A stretch of 64,000 bases of DNA. Source: Pseudomonas sediminis. Lineage in GTDB: Bacteria; Pseudomonadota; Gammaproteobacteria; Pseudomonadales; Pseudomonadaceae. Below are positions 40,227 to 47,728 of this stretch, piece by piece. Below the pieces are notes generated by a model. It saw only the letters and a list, made by a program, of their open reading frames with translations, was not told the DNA's origin and did not search any database. Made by a program: the position numbers and the translations under genes. The DNA lies in NCBI RefSeq assembly GCF_002741105.1, contig NZ_NIQU01000009.1, positions 1 to 64,000 on the forward strand, read 5' to 3'. Positions within the stretch are counted from its first letter, which is position 1. The number at the start of each line of letters is the position of its first letter.

Positions 40227-41142
40227 ATTTCTCGTAACGGGTGGTGCGGGTTTTATCGGTTCCAACCTGGTCGACGCCTTGCTGGCCGCTGGCCACGAAG
40301 TGCGCGTGCTGGACAATCTGTCCATGGGCAAGCGCAGCAACCTGCCGCTGGACAATCCGCGCTTGCGCTTCATTGAGGGCGATGTCGCTGATGCCGAAGT
40401 GGTCGCGCAGGCGGTCGCCGGTTGTGCAGGGGTAGCGCATCTGGCAGCGGTGGCGTCGGTGCAGGCCTCGGTGGATGACCCCGTGTCCACGCACCAGAGC
40501 AACTTCATCGGTACCCTGAATGTTTGCGAGGCCATGCGTCAGCATGGTGTGCGACGTGTGGTCTATGCCTCCAGCGCGGCTATTTACGGCAACAACGGCG
40601 AGGGCGTGGCAATCGACGAAGCCACTGCCAAGGCGCCGCTGACGCCTTACGCGTCCGACAAGCTGTCCGGCGAACACTATCTGGACTTCTACCGCCGTCA
40701 GCATGGCCTGGAGCCGGCGGTGTTTCGTTTCTTCAATATCTTCGGCCCGCGCCAGGACCCGTCCTCGCCGTACTCCGGGGTGATCAGCATCTTCACTCAG
40801 CGTGCGCAGCAGGGGCTGCCGATCAGCGTGTTCGGCGACGGCGAACAGACCCGAGATTTCTTCTATGTCGGTGATCTGGTTGTGCTGTTGATGCAGGCGC
40901 TGCTCAACGATCAGGTGGTGAGTGATCCGGTCAACGTGGGGTGGAGTCAGGCGGTAAGCCTCAATCAATTGCTGGCGGAGATCGGCGCGCTTTGTGGCGG
41001 CTTGCCGCAGGTGACGCATTTGTCGGCCCGTGCTGGCGATATCCGCCACTCGCGTGCCGACAATGCGCGCTTGCAGGCCCATTACCGCCTGCCAGAGCAG
41101 ACGCCGCTGCGTGAAGGGTTGCGCCAACTGCTCGGTTTGTGA
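40219..41142 (+). CDS. NAD-dependent sugar-nucleotide epimerase (GalE-like)
   Basis: This is an extended short-chain dehydrogenase of 307 residues. The NAD-binding TGGAGFIG motif spans residues 7-14. Catalytic Ser118/119 lies in VVYASSAAIYG, and Tyr144 and Lys148 form the YASDK motif. It resembles UDP-hexose 4-epimerases; the sugar is unknown. ATG 40219 overlaps the previous stop by 8 bases; an in-frame start at 40099 inside the previous gene is rejected. A bidirectional terminator follows. Confidence 0.88.
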   Translation: MAEFLVTGGAGFIGSNLVDALLAAGHEVRVLDNLSMGKRSNLPLDNPRLRFIEGDVADAEVVAQAVAGCAGVAHLAAVASVQASVDDPVSTHQSNFIGTLNVCEAMRQHGVRRVVYASSAAIYGNNGEGVAIDEATAKAPLTPYASDKLSGEHYLDFYRRQHGLEPAVFRFFNIFGPRQDPSSPYSGVISIFTQRAQQGLPISVFGDGEQTRDFFYVGDLVVLLMQALLNDQVVSDPVNVGWSQAVSLNQLLAEIGALCGGLPQVTHLSARAGDIRHSRADNARLQAHYRLPEQTPLREGLRQLLGL

Positions 41143-41151
41143 ATCGAGCCC

Positions 41152-41183
41152 ATGAAAAAGCCGGCATACGCCGGCTTTTTCAT
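41152..41183. terminator. Bidirectional terminator
   Basis: A perfect 14-bp stem closes the loop ATAC, with an A run entering and a T run leaving. It serves the epimerase gene on the plus strand and oprG on the minus strand. Confidence 0.92.
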
Positions 41184-41197
41184 TTCTGCTTGAGCTG

Positions 41198-41890
41198 TCA
41201 GAACTTGTAACCCAGGCCGACCATGTAGATGAAGGGGTCTACGTCCACATCAACCTTGGCGCGCACGCCGAGGGCGTTGTTGTCGACATAGGCGGTGGTG
41301 TCGATGTCGATGTAGCGCACCTGGGCGTTGAGCATCAGGCTATCGGTCAGCATGTAGTCGGCACCCACCTGCCAGGCCAGGCCCCAGGAATTCTTCGCAC
41401 GGAAATTGTCGAAGCCGTTGGCGCTGGCAGCGCTACCGACGTGTTCGTCGAAAATCCAGGTGTAGTTGATACCGGCGCCGACATAGGGCTGGAAGGCCGA
41501 CTTGGCGTCCAGCGGGTAGTACACCAGGCTCAGGGTCGGCGGCAGGTGCTTGAGGCTGCCCAGCTTGCCATTGGCTGCATCGAGGACGGTGCCCTTGATC
41601 TTCACGTCATGCTCGAACGGGGTTGCCGCCAGCAACTCGATGCCCAGATTGTCGGTGAGCATGTAGGCGAAGTTCAGACCCAGCTGGGTGTCACTGCTCA
41701 TGGTTGCTTTGCCGCCCAGGTCGGCACCGGCGAGGCCGCCGCGATCGACCTTGACGCTGGAGGAGTCGGCCTCCGGGTTGACGGTGATGGCGCCGGCACG
41801 GATGAGGATGTCGCCAGCCTGGTGGGCTTGAGCAATGGGGGAGGCGATGGCCAGGGCCAGCAGTGAGGCAGTGAACAGTGACTTGTACAT
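41198..41890 (-). CDS. oprG: Outer-membrane protein OprG / OmpW family
   Basis: This small eight-stranded beta-barrel channel of the outer membrane has 230 residues from ATG 41890, with GGAGCT upstream. The signal peptide MYKSLFTASLLALAIASPIA (cut near residue 22) is followed by the OmpW pattern: GDILIRAGAITVNPE, LGLNFAYMLTDNLGIELLAA, FQPYVGAGINYTWIFDE and terminal MVGLGYKF. An earlier in-frame ATG (41953) adds a non-conserved tail. The family is linked to uptake of small hydrophobic or amino-acid substrates and to low oxygen. Confidence 0.92.
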   Translation of the reverse strand: MYKSLFTASLLALAIASPIAQAHQAGDILIRAGAITVNPEADSSSVKVDRGGLAGADLGGKATMSSDTQLGLNFAYMLTDNLGIELLAATPFEHDVKIKGTVLDAANGKLGSLKHLPPTLSLVYYPLDAKSAFQPYVGAGINYTWIFDEHVGSAASANGFDNFRAKNSWGLAWQVGADYMLTDSLMLNAQVRYIDIDTTAYVDNNALGVRAKVDVDVDPFIYMVGLGYKF

Positions 41891-41961
41891 AGCGAGCTCC
41901 AGTTCGAGTCGGTTGTGTGTCTTGGCTGAAATCAATGCTAAGCCAAGCAACAATTCACTTT

Positions 41962-41975
41962 TTGACCTGGCTCAA
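41962..41975 (-). promoter_or_regulatory. Candidate Anr/FNR-type site upstream of oprG
   Basis: On the minus strand the sequence is TTGAG-CCAG-GTCAA, one mismatch from TTGAT-N4-GTCAA, 72 bases upstream of oprG. From memory, oprG of P. aeruginosa responds to oxygen through Anr. The dyad is short, so chance is possible. Confidence 0.4.
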
Positions 41976-42009
41976 TAGATCGATGGGCTCTGCTGCGGTG
42001 TTTTGTCCA

Positions 42010-42038
42010 TTGCTTCGAATGCGTCTGTAGATGATAAT
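42010..42038 (+). promoter_or_regulatory. Candidate promoter of the TonB2 operon
   Basis: TTGCTT (42010-42015) and GATAAT (42033-42038) are 17 bases apart, 46 bases before the first gene. The -10 lies inside the Fur-box-like sequence. Confidence 0.55.
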
Positions 42039-42045
42039 GTTTCTC
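42027..42045 (+). promoter_or_regulatory. Fur-box-like operator
   Basis: The 19 bases match the consensus GATAATGATAATCATTATC at 13 positions, with an exact ATGATAAT core, and overlap the -10 of the candidate promoter. This predicts iron repression of the downstream six-gene operon. Confidence 0.6.
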
Positions 42046-42083
42046 TTTTTGAAGCAAGCCCGTCTGTCGAGGACCCTCTGCGC

Positions 42084-42857
42084 ATGAATCGCTTCCCCCA
42101 CCGTTCCCTGGTCGTGGCACTGATGTTGAGCAGCGGCTCGCTGCTCGCCGCGCCGCTGGATGCTGCGCTCGACGAAAGCCAGCGCCTGGCCGCCGAGGCG
42201 AAAGCCTCCCAGGGCCGCGTTGAACAGCTGGATGACGCCAGCCGTGAGATGCTCAATGAGTACCGAAATGCCTTGCAGCAGGCTGAGGCTTTGAAAGGTT
42301 ATAACAGTCAACTTCGTGACCTGGTCGAAGCCCAGCGTCAGGAGCTGGCCAGTTATCAGAAGCAGCTCGATGGCATCGAACGCACCCAGGAAGCGGTAAG
42401 CCCGCAGATGGTCAAGATGGTCGAGGTGCTGGGTGAGTTCATCGCCGCGGACCTGCCGTTCCTGCCCGAGGAACGTGAAGACCGCCTGGCTCAGCTGCAG
42501 GATCTGCTGCCGCGTGCCGATGTCAGCCTGGCCGACAAATATCGCCGCATCCTCGAGGCTTACCAGATCGAGAGCGACTACGGTCGCACCCTGGAAGCCT
42601 GGCGTGGCGAACTGAACCAGGCCGATGGCGGCTCGCGTAGCGTCGAGTTCCTGCGCCTGGGCCGCAGCATGCTCTATTACCAGACCCTCGATGCCCACGA
42701 GAGCGGCTGGTGGAACCCGCAGACCAAGGCTTGGGAAGTGCTCGATGGCAGCGCACGTCGTCCGCTGACCCAGGCTATCGCCATCGCCCGTCAGCAACAG
42801 GCGCCTGCCGTGCTGTCCCTGCCGATCAAGACCCTGGCCGAGGAGGCCGCACAATGA
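42084..42857 (+). CDS. DUF3450 periplasmic coiled-coil protein of a TonB2 system
   Basis: This 257-residue protein has a signal peptide (about 1-23), a long Gln/Glu/Ala-rich coiled coil at about 28-110, and a conserved C-terminal part (GEFIAADLPFLPEERE, SDYGRTLEAWRGEL, YYQTLDAHESGWWNP). It fits the DUF3450 family found at the head of Vibrio-type TonB2 operons. The molecular role is not established. ATG 42084 is chosen over 42003, which lies in the promoter. Its end overlaps the next gene by 4 bases (ATGA). Confidence 0.85.
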   Translation: MNRFPHRSLVVALMLSSGSLLAAPLDAALDESQRLAAEAKASQGRVEQLDDASREMLNEYRNALQQAEALKGYNSQLRDLVEAQRQELASYQKQLDGIERTQEAVSPQMVKMVEVLGEFIAADLPFLPEEREDRLAQLQDLLPRADVSLADKYRRILEAYQIESDYGRTLEAWRGELNQADGGSRSVEFLRLGRSMLYYQTLDAHESGWWNPQTKAWEVLDGSARRPLTQAIAIARQQQAPAVLSLPIKTLAEEAAQ

Positions 42858-44203
42858 GTCGTCGTGTTGTAGCCGTATTGGCGCTCAGCCTGTTGCCGGC
42901 ACTGGCCGCCGTGGCCGAAACCCTCAACCCCGATCAACTGCTGCAGCGCATCCGTAGCGAGCGCGCTGCCGAAGTCAGCGCCATGCAGGAACGCGAGCAG
43001 GCGTTTCTCGCCAAGCGTAGTGAGCAGGCGCAGTTGCTGGCTGCCGCACGTTCCGCGCTGAATACCCAGAAAGCCGAAAGCGAACGTCTGAAAGCCGAGT
43101 TCGACCGCCAGGAAGCCGAGCTGGCCGAGCAGGAAAAATTGCTGGCGCAGCGCGTCGGACACCTTGGTGAGCTGTTTGGCGTGGTGCGTCAAAGTGCCGG
43201 TGATGTCGCCGGGCAATGGCAGGACAGCCTGCTCAACGCTCAGTACCCGGAGCGCCTGAAACGCCTCAAGGCGTTGGCTGAAAGCCGCTCGCTGCCGTCC
43301 GCCGAAGACCTCGACGGCTACTGGATGCTGCTGCTCGAAGACCTGGCTGCCAGCGGTCGTATCGAGCGTCTGCAATTGCCGGTAGTGAATACCGATGGCT
43401 CGCGCCAGGAGCAGCAGGTACTGCGTGTTGGCGCCTTCGCTGTGTATGGCGAGGATGCCTTCCTGCGTTACGACGCCGATGCCGGGCAACTGGTGGCGCC
43501 GCCGCGTCAGCCGTCCGGCCTGGGCCAGGTCAAGGACTACCTGAGCAGCACCGATGCGCTCGCCACGCTGCCCATCGATCCGAGCCGTGGCAGCCTGTTG
43601 GCGCAGCTGCAGCAGCAGCCGACTCTGTGGGACCGTCTGCAACAGGGTGGTCTGGTCGGTTGGGTGATCGTCGTGCTGGGTGCTTTCGGTCTGCTTCTCG
43701 CTGTGTGGCGCATGGTCTACCTGGCTCGCGTTGGTAGCGGCGTCAAGGCGCAGATGCACGACCTCAGTGCGCCGCGTAATGACAACCCGCTGGGCCGCGT
43801 GATTGGCGTACTGGGCGCCAAGCCACAACTGGCCGACCTGGAGACGTTGGAGCTGAAGCTCGACGAAGCGATCCTGCAGGAAACGCCGCCGCTGGAGAAA
43901 GGCCAGGGCCTGCTCAAGCTGTTGGCAGCCGTGGCACCGCTGCTCGGCCTGCTGGGCACCGTGACCGGCATGATCGTGACCTTCCAGGCCATCACCCAGA
44001 GCGGTGGCGGCGACTCGCGGCTGATGGCCGACGGCATCTCCCAGGCGCTGGTGACTACCGTGCTCGGTCTGGTGGTGGCCATCCCACTGTTGTTCCTGCA
44101 CAGCCTGCTGGCCAGCCGTAGCAAGGGCCTGATCCAGATTCTGGAGCAGCAGAGCGCTGGTCTGATCGCCCTGCACCTGTCGGGAGCGCCGCGCCGTGAC
44201 TGA
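42854..44203 (+). CDS. TtpC-like MotA/TolQ/ExbB proton channel protein
   Basis: This protein of 449 residues has a signal peptide (about 1-21), a periplasmic coiled coil (about 30-100), an extended domain, and a C-terminal MotA/TolQ/ExbB domain with membrane spans near 266-288, 354-380 and 395-420 (LLGLLGTVTGMIVTFQAI). In vibrios TtpC is the fourth required component of the TonB2 complex. It overlaps DUF3450 by 4 bases and exbB by 8. An in-frame start at 42710 inside the first gene is rejected. Confidence 0.88.
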   Translation: MSRRVVAVLALSLLPALAAVAETLNPDQLLQRIRSERAAEVSAMQEREQAFLAKRSEQAQLLAAARSALNTQKAESERLKAEFDRQEAELAEQEKLLAQRVGHLGELFGVVRQSAGDVAGQWQDSLLNAQYPERLKRLKALAESRSLPSAEDLDGYWMLLLEDLAASGRIERLQLPVVNTDGSRQEQQVLRVGAFAVYGEDAFLRYDADAGQLVAPPRQPSGLGQVKDYLSSTDALATLPIDPSRGSLLAQLQQQPTLWDRLQQGGLVGWVIVVLGAFGLLLAVWRMVYLARVGSGVKAQMHDLSAPRNDNPLGRVIGVLGAKPQLADLETLELKLDEAILQETPPLEKGQGLLKLLAAVAPLLGLLGTVTGMIVTFQAITQSGGGDSRLMADGISQALVTTVLGLVVAIPLLFLHSLLASRSKGLIQILEQQSAGLIALHLSGAPRRD

Positions 44204-44744
44204 TCTATTCGCCTTCTGGCTGCGTGCAGTCGACAGTGCTCATGCGCTGCTCGACTTCATGAGCGCTGGCGGCGTGGTGATGTGGGCGCTGGCGGTGCTC
44301 TGCGTGGTGTTCTGGACCTTGGTGTTCGAGCGTTTCTGGTACATGCGCAGGATTTTTCCACGCTGGGTGCAGGAGCGCCGCGAGGCCTGGCAGCAGGTGC
44401 TCGCCGATGACAACGGCAACTGGCAGCGCGCCGTTCGCCTGGCCTGGCTGGCGCAGGCGCGTCAGCAACTGGCGGCGCCGTTGCGCCTGGGCAAGACCCT
44501 GGTGGCGCTGTATCCGTTGCTGGGCCTGCTGGGTACCGTACTTGGCATGATCGCCGTGTTCGATGTGCTCGCCCTCAACGGTGCCGGTAACCCACGCGGC
44601 ATGGCCGCAGGCGTGTGGCAGGCGACCCTGCCGACCATGGCCGGCATGGTTCTGGCCATTCCTGGATTGTTCAGCCTGGCGCGCCTCGAACGCGAAGCCA
44701 GCCAGGCCATCGAGCGGCTGGCCGACCAGCTGCGTCACGACTGA
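44196..44744 (+). CDS. exbB: ExbB-type proton channel subunit
   Basis: This 182-residue inner-membrane protein starts with GTG, overlapping the TtpC-like gene by 8 bases. Spans are near 26-45, 104-125 and 143-160; the last two carry the family pattern ALYPLLGLLGTVLGMIAVFD and TLPTMAGMVLAIPGL. With ExbD it converts the proton gradient into TonB motion. It is the short form, without the TtpC-like N-terminal extension. Confidence 0.92.
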   Translation: MTDLFAFWLRAVDSAHALLDFMSAGGVVMWALAVLCVVFWTLVFERFWYMRRIFPRWVQERREAWQQVLADDNGNWQRAVRLAWLAQARQQLAAPLRLGKTLVALYPLLGLLGTVLGMIAVFDVLALNGAGNPRGMAAGVWQATLPTMAGMVLAIPGLFSLARLEREASQAIERLADQLRHD

Positions 44745-44755
44745 GATCGCCCAAC

Positions 44756-45166
44756 ATGAGAATGCGTCGTCACCACCAGCAGGACGAAGATACCGGCATC
44801 GACCTCACACCGATGCTCGACGTGGTCTTCATCATGCTGATCTTCTTCATCGTCACCAGCTCCTTCATTCGTGAGTCCGGCGTCGAGGTGCAGCGTCCGC
44901 AGGCGGAAACCGCCAGCCCGCAGGACAAGGGCAATATCCTCATCGCCGTCACCGCCGACGGGCAGATCTGGATGGACAAGCAGCCAGTGGATATCCGCAG
45001 CGTGCGTGCACATGTCGAGCGCATGCGCGTCGACCAGCCCGATGGCGCGGTGGTGGTGCAGGCCGACCAGGATGCGCGTACCGGCCTTGTCGTCCAGGTG
45101 ATGGATCAGGCGCGCCTGGCTGGCGTGCAGGATGTCGCCCTGGCCGCCGGCAGCGGAGTCAATTGA
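44756..45166 (+). CDS. exbD: ExbD-type biopolymer transport protein
   Basis: It has 136 residues from ATG 44756 (ATG 44762 is possible). A single membrane span at about 19-38 contains the proton-binding aspartate, Asp22 in DLTPMLDVVFIMLIFFIVTS. The periplasmic domain follows. Its stop shares a base with the tonB ATG (TGATG). Confidence 0.93.
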   Translation: MRMRRHHQQDEDTGIDLTPMLDVVFIMLIFFIVTSSFIRESGVEVQRPQAETASPQDKGNILIAVTADGQIWMDKQPVDIRSVRAHVERMRVDQPDGAVVVQADQDARTGLVVQVMDQARLAGVQDVALAAGSGVN

Positions 45167-45849
45167 TGCGTCTGCCGCTGTCTTTTCTCGGTGCCTGCCT
45201 GATGGCCCTGGGGCTATTCGCCCTGATGCTTTACATGGTCGCGCCGCCGAGCGCCAAGGTAAGTCAGGACCCGGTCAGCGTGGCCAACTTCGTGCGCATG
45301 GACGGTAACTCCAGCGAAACCTCCAGCCGCACCCGTCAGCAGGCACCGCAGCCACCTCAGCCGCAAACGCCGCAGCCACCCACGCCGCCGACACCGCAAA
45401 CGGCTACGCCAAATGCCAACCTGCCGGCGCTGGACATTCAACTGCCAAGCCTGGCCAGTGGTATCGCCGTCAACAGCGCGCCTGCGCCGAGCTTGTCCGG
45501 TCTTGCACCGGGGGCTCCAGCGCCGACACCGCCGAGCCAGGCCGCCGAGTCCGGTGGGCAGATGGGCGGGATGGAGAGCGAAGTCATGCCGCTCAACGAC
45601 GTGCGCCCGGAATACCCGCGTTATGCGCTGCAGCGTGGCATCGAAGGTTTCGTCAAACTGGCTTTCACCATCAATCGCTCCGGCAATGTGGAGAACATCC
45701 GCGTGCTGGAAGCCAACCCGCGTAACGTCTTCGAGCGCGAAGCACGCCGCGCCGCGGCACGCTGGCGCTTCGCGCCGCGTACCGAAGGTGGCCTGGCGGT
45801 GGACCGCGAAGCGGTAAAAACTCTCTACTTCCGTCTGGAAAGGAGCTGA
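45166..45849 (+). CDS. tonB: TonB protein (TonB2 type)
   Basis: TonB links the energised inner membrane to outer-membrane receptors. It has 227 residues. A membrane anchor lies at about 5-25, a Pro/Gln-rich spacer at about 58-82, and the C-terminal TonB domain (about 135-227) reads DVRPEYPRYALQRGIEGFVK and AARRAAARWRFAPRT. The short rigid spacer is typical of TonB2. A TTG one codon earlier (45163) is the only other start. Confidence 0.92.
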   Translation: MRLPLSFLGACLMALGLFALMLYMVAPPSAKVSQDPVSVANFVRMDGNSSETSSRTRQQAPQPPQPQTPQPPTPPTPQTATPNANLPALDIQLPSLASGIAVNSAPAPSLSGLAPGAPAPTPPSQAAESGGQMGGMESEVMPLNDVRPEYPRYALQRGIEGFVKLAFTINRSGNVENIRVLEANPRNVFEREARRAAARWRFAPRTEGGLAVDREAVKTLYFRLERS

Positions 45850-45851
45850 CC

Positions 45852-46949
45852 ATGTACCGTTGGTTGTTGCTCGTGATGCTCAGTGCCGCAGCCCTGCCCG
45901 CCATGGCACAGCAGACCATCGACCCGGCCGTGTTCAAGGCTTTGAATGCGGCGCAAGGCGCGCAGCAAAAGGGCGATTACAGCGCTGCGCGGCGCGCGCT
46001 GGATGAGGTCCAGGCCAAGAGCGGCAGTCTTGAGGAGGCTCTGGTCTGGCGCAGCAAGGCTTACGTGGCCTGGTCGGCCGGCAACAATGGTCAGGCCATC
46101 GAGTGGCTGGACAAGGCTGTGCGTAGCGGCAAGCTTGACGATGAAATGCTGGCTGGCGAGCGCCTCAATCTGGCCAAGCTCAACCTGGGTGAGCGCCGCT
46201 ACGCCAAGGTCGTCGAGTTGCTGGCGCCGAATCAGGGCAGTGCCTCCGAGGAGGTACTGCAGATGCTGGTGCAGGCCTATCAGGGCATGAACCAGCCGGC
46301 CAAGGCGTTGCCGCTGGCCGAGCGATACGTGCAGGCCAATCCCAACGCCGCCGATATCTGGCTGCAGTTTCTGGTGGGTGCCAATGCCGACCTGAAACGT
46401 TATGCCCAGGCCGAGCGCTGGCAGCGCCAGTTGCTGTCGCGCCAGCCGAACGATGCCAAAGGCTGGCGTCAGCTGGCTGGCCTGCAGCAGATGGCCGGTA
46501 GTAATGACAAGGCGTTGGCGACCCTGCGTGCGGCGCATAGCAAGGGCCTGCGCTTCAGCGAGTCCGAGCTGGACAACCTGGTGCTGCTGGCTGGCGCTGC
46601 CGACCAGCCCTGGCAGGGTGCCAAGCTGCTGGCCGGGATGCTCGACAGTGGTCTGTTGGCCAACAACGCCGCGCGTCAGGAGCGCCTGGGGCTGTTCTGG
46701 TGGCAGGCGCGTGATCGTGCTGCTGCGGTACGCGTGCTGCGCCCGTTGGCCGAACGTAGCGGCAATGGCAAGCATTGGCTTTATGTCGCGCAGCTGGAGC
46801 TGGAACAAGCGCGCTGGCAGGCCGGCCTGGATGCGCTGGCGCGCGCCGAACGTGGCGGTGCCGAGCGGGCCAAGGTGCGCTCCTGGCGGCAATGGGCGGA
46901 AAGCGAGCTGCGCTTCGAGCGGGAGAACCGGGTCGCCAGTCGCAGTTGA
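45852..46949 (+). CDS. TPR-repeat periplasmic protein of the TonB2 operon
   Basis: This is a 365-residue protein with signal peptide MYRWLLLVMLSAAALPAMA (1-19), then helical TPR/Sel1-like repeats over most of its length (for example ALVWRSKAYVAWSAGNNGQA and AKALPLAERYVQANPNAADI). It lies 2 bases after tonB and ends the operon. TPR proteins sit at this place in other TonB2 clusters; the partner is unknown. Confidence 0.83.
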   Translation: MYRWLLLVMLSAAALPAMAQQTIDPAVFKALNAAQGAQQKGDYSAARRALDEVQAKSGSLEEALVWRSKAYVAWSAGNNGQAIEWLDKAVRSGKLDDEMLAGERLNLAKLNLGERRYAKVVELLAPNQGSASEEVLQMLVQAYQGMNQPAKALPLAERYVQANPNAADIWLQFLVGANADLKRYAQAERWQRQLLSRQPNDAKGWRQLAGLQQMAGSNDKALATLRAAHSKGLRFSESELDNLVLLAGAADQPWQGAKLLAGMLDSGLLANNAARQERLGLFWWQARDRAAAVRVLRPLAERSGNGKHWLYVAQLELEQARWQAGLDALARAERGGAERAKVRSWRQWAESELRFERENRVASRS

Positions 46950-46958
46950 GTCGTTTTC

Positions 46959-47017
46959 GGTGCGCGCGGCGCACCCTACTTGGGTGACCGCCGCCTGTAG
47001 GGTGCGCCGCGCGCACC
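46959..47017 (+). repeat. REP-like perfect inverted repeat
   Basis: Two 21-bp arms (46959-46979 and 46997-47017) are exact reverse complements around a 17-base spacer. They contain GCGCACCCTAC / GTAGGGTGCG. A related, shorter element lies at 62862-62903. This is typical of Pseudomonas REP families that sit between genes. Confidence 0.85.
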
Positions 47018-47021
47018 AAGT

Positions 47022-47054
47022 AAAAAGCCAGACTCCAGGGTCTGGCTTTTTTTT
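47022..47054. terminator. Bidirectional terminator of TonB2 operon and DUF3299
   Basis: AAAAAGCCAGAC pairs with GTCTGGCTTTTT around TCCAGG and runs into TTTT. It lies directly after the REP-like repeat. Confidence 0.9.
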
Positions 47055-47085
47055 GTTGTAGGCGCGGCGGGCGGTGTTCCGATTT

Positions 47086-47121
47086 ATCCGCGAATCTTTT
47101 CGCGGCTGAAGCCGCTCCTAC
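47086..47121 (+). repeat. Second REP-like element
   Basis: Nested dyads ATCCGCGAA...TTCGCGG and GCGGCTGAAGCCGCTCCTAC give a compact element of a type common between Pseudomonas genes. It fills the gap before DUF3299; I see no gene there. Confidence 0.6.
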
Positions 47122-47148
47122 AGCTACACCTACGAATGCCCGGCAGGG

Positions 47149-47670
47149 TCAGCTATCCGGCAATTCGTAGGCGTAGATCTTGTCCGCTTCCATCTGATAA
47201 CCAACTTCGGCCAGCTCGCTGCTGACATGTTCGGTTTTCAGCGGGCCTTCCACCCAGAACGGTTGGTACAACGCGTCGAGCAATACGCCGAGCTCGCTGG
47301 TGACGTGGACGATCTGGTTCGAGGGCGGTGGTGGTACGTGAATGCAGGCGCCGAAGTAGGGCACCAGCAAAAACTCCACCACCCGGCCTTCGTCAGTCAC
47401 ATCCAGCGGCACGATATAACCGGGCAGCTTCACCTGCTGACCATTGAGCTCCTTGACCACTGGTGCGGCCGGCGATTGCTGCATGGCGGCCGGGCCAGAT
47501 TCGGCCAGGGCGTCGGCCAATTGCGAGAGGTCGTGGATCGGCGCTGGGTTGATGACCTGCGGCGGAGCGTCCGATGGAATCAGCTCGGACCAGGTGAGTT
47601 CGCGCACATCAGCGGCGGCCAGCGGCAGTGCCAGGGTCAGCAGCAGAGTGGCGAGCAGGGGGCGGGACAT
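47149..47670 (-). CDS. DUF3299 periplasmic/lipoprotein-like protein
   Basis: This 173-residue protein has a signal peptide (about 1-20). The DUF3299 core is visible in LPGYIVPLDVTDEGRVVEFL and LVPYFGACIHVPPPPSNQIV. Its reaction is unknown. ATG 47670 is chosen; the earlier in-frame ATG at 47934 lies inside the permease gene. It is the last gene of the zinc-linked operon, 58 bases after the permease. Confidence 0.85.
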   Translation of the reverse strand: MSRPLLATLLLTLALPLAAADVRELTWSELIPSDAPPQVINPAPIHDLSQLADALAESGPAAMQQSPAAPVVKELNGQQVKLPGYIVPLDVTDEGRVVEFLLVPYFGACIHVPPPPSNQIVHVTSELGVLLDALYQPFWVEGPLKTEHVSSELAEVGYQMEADKIYAYELPDS

Positions 47671-47728
47671 GAGGAACCTCGTAATAAGAGCGCCTGCGCA
47701 GTGTACGACAGGCGCTCTCAACTTTCCC

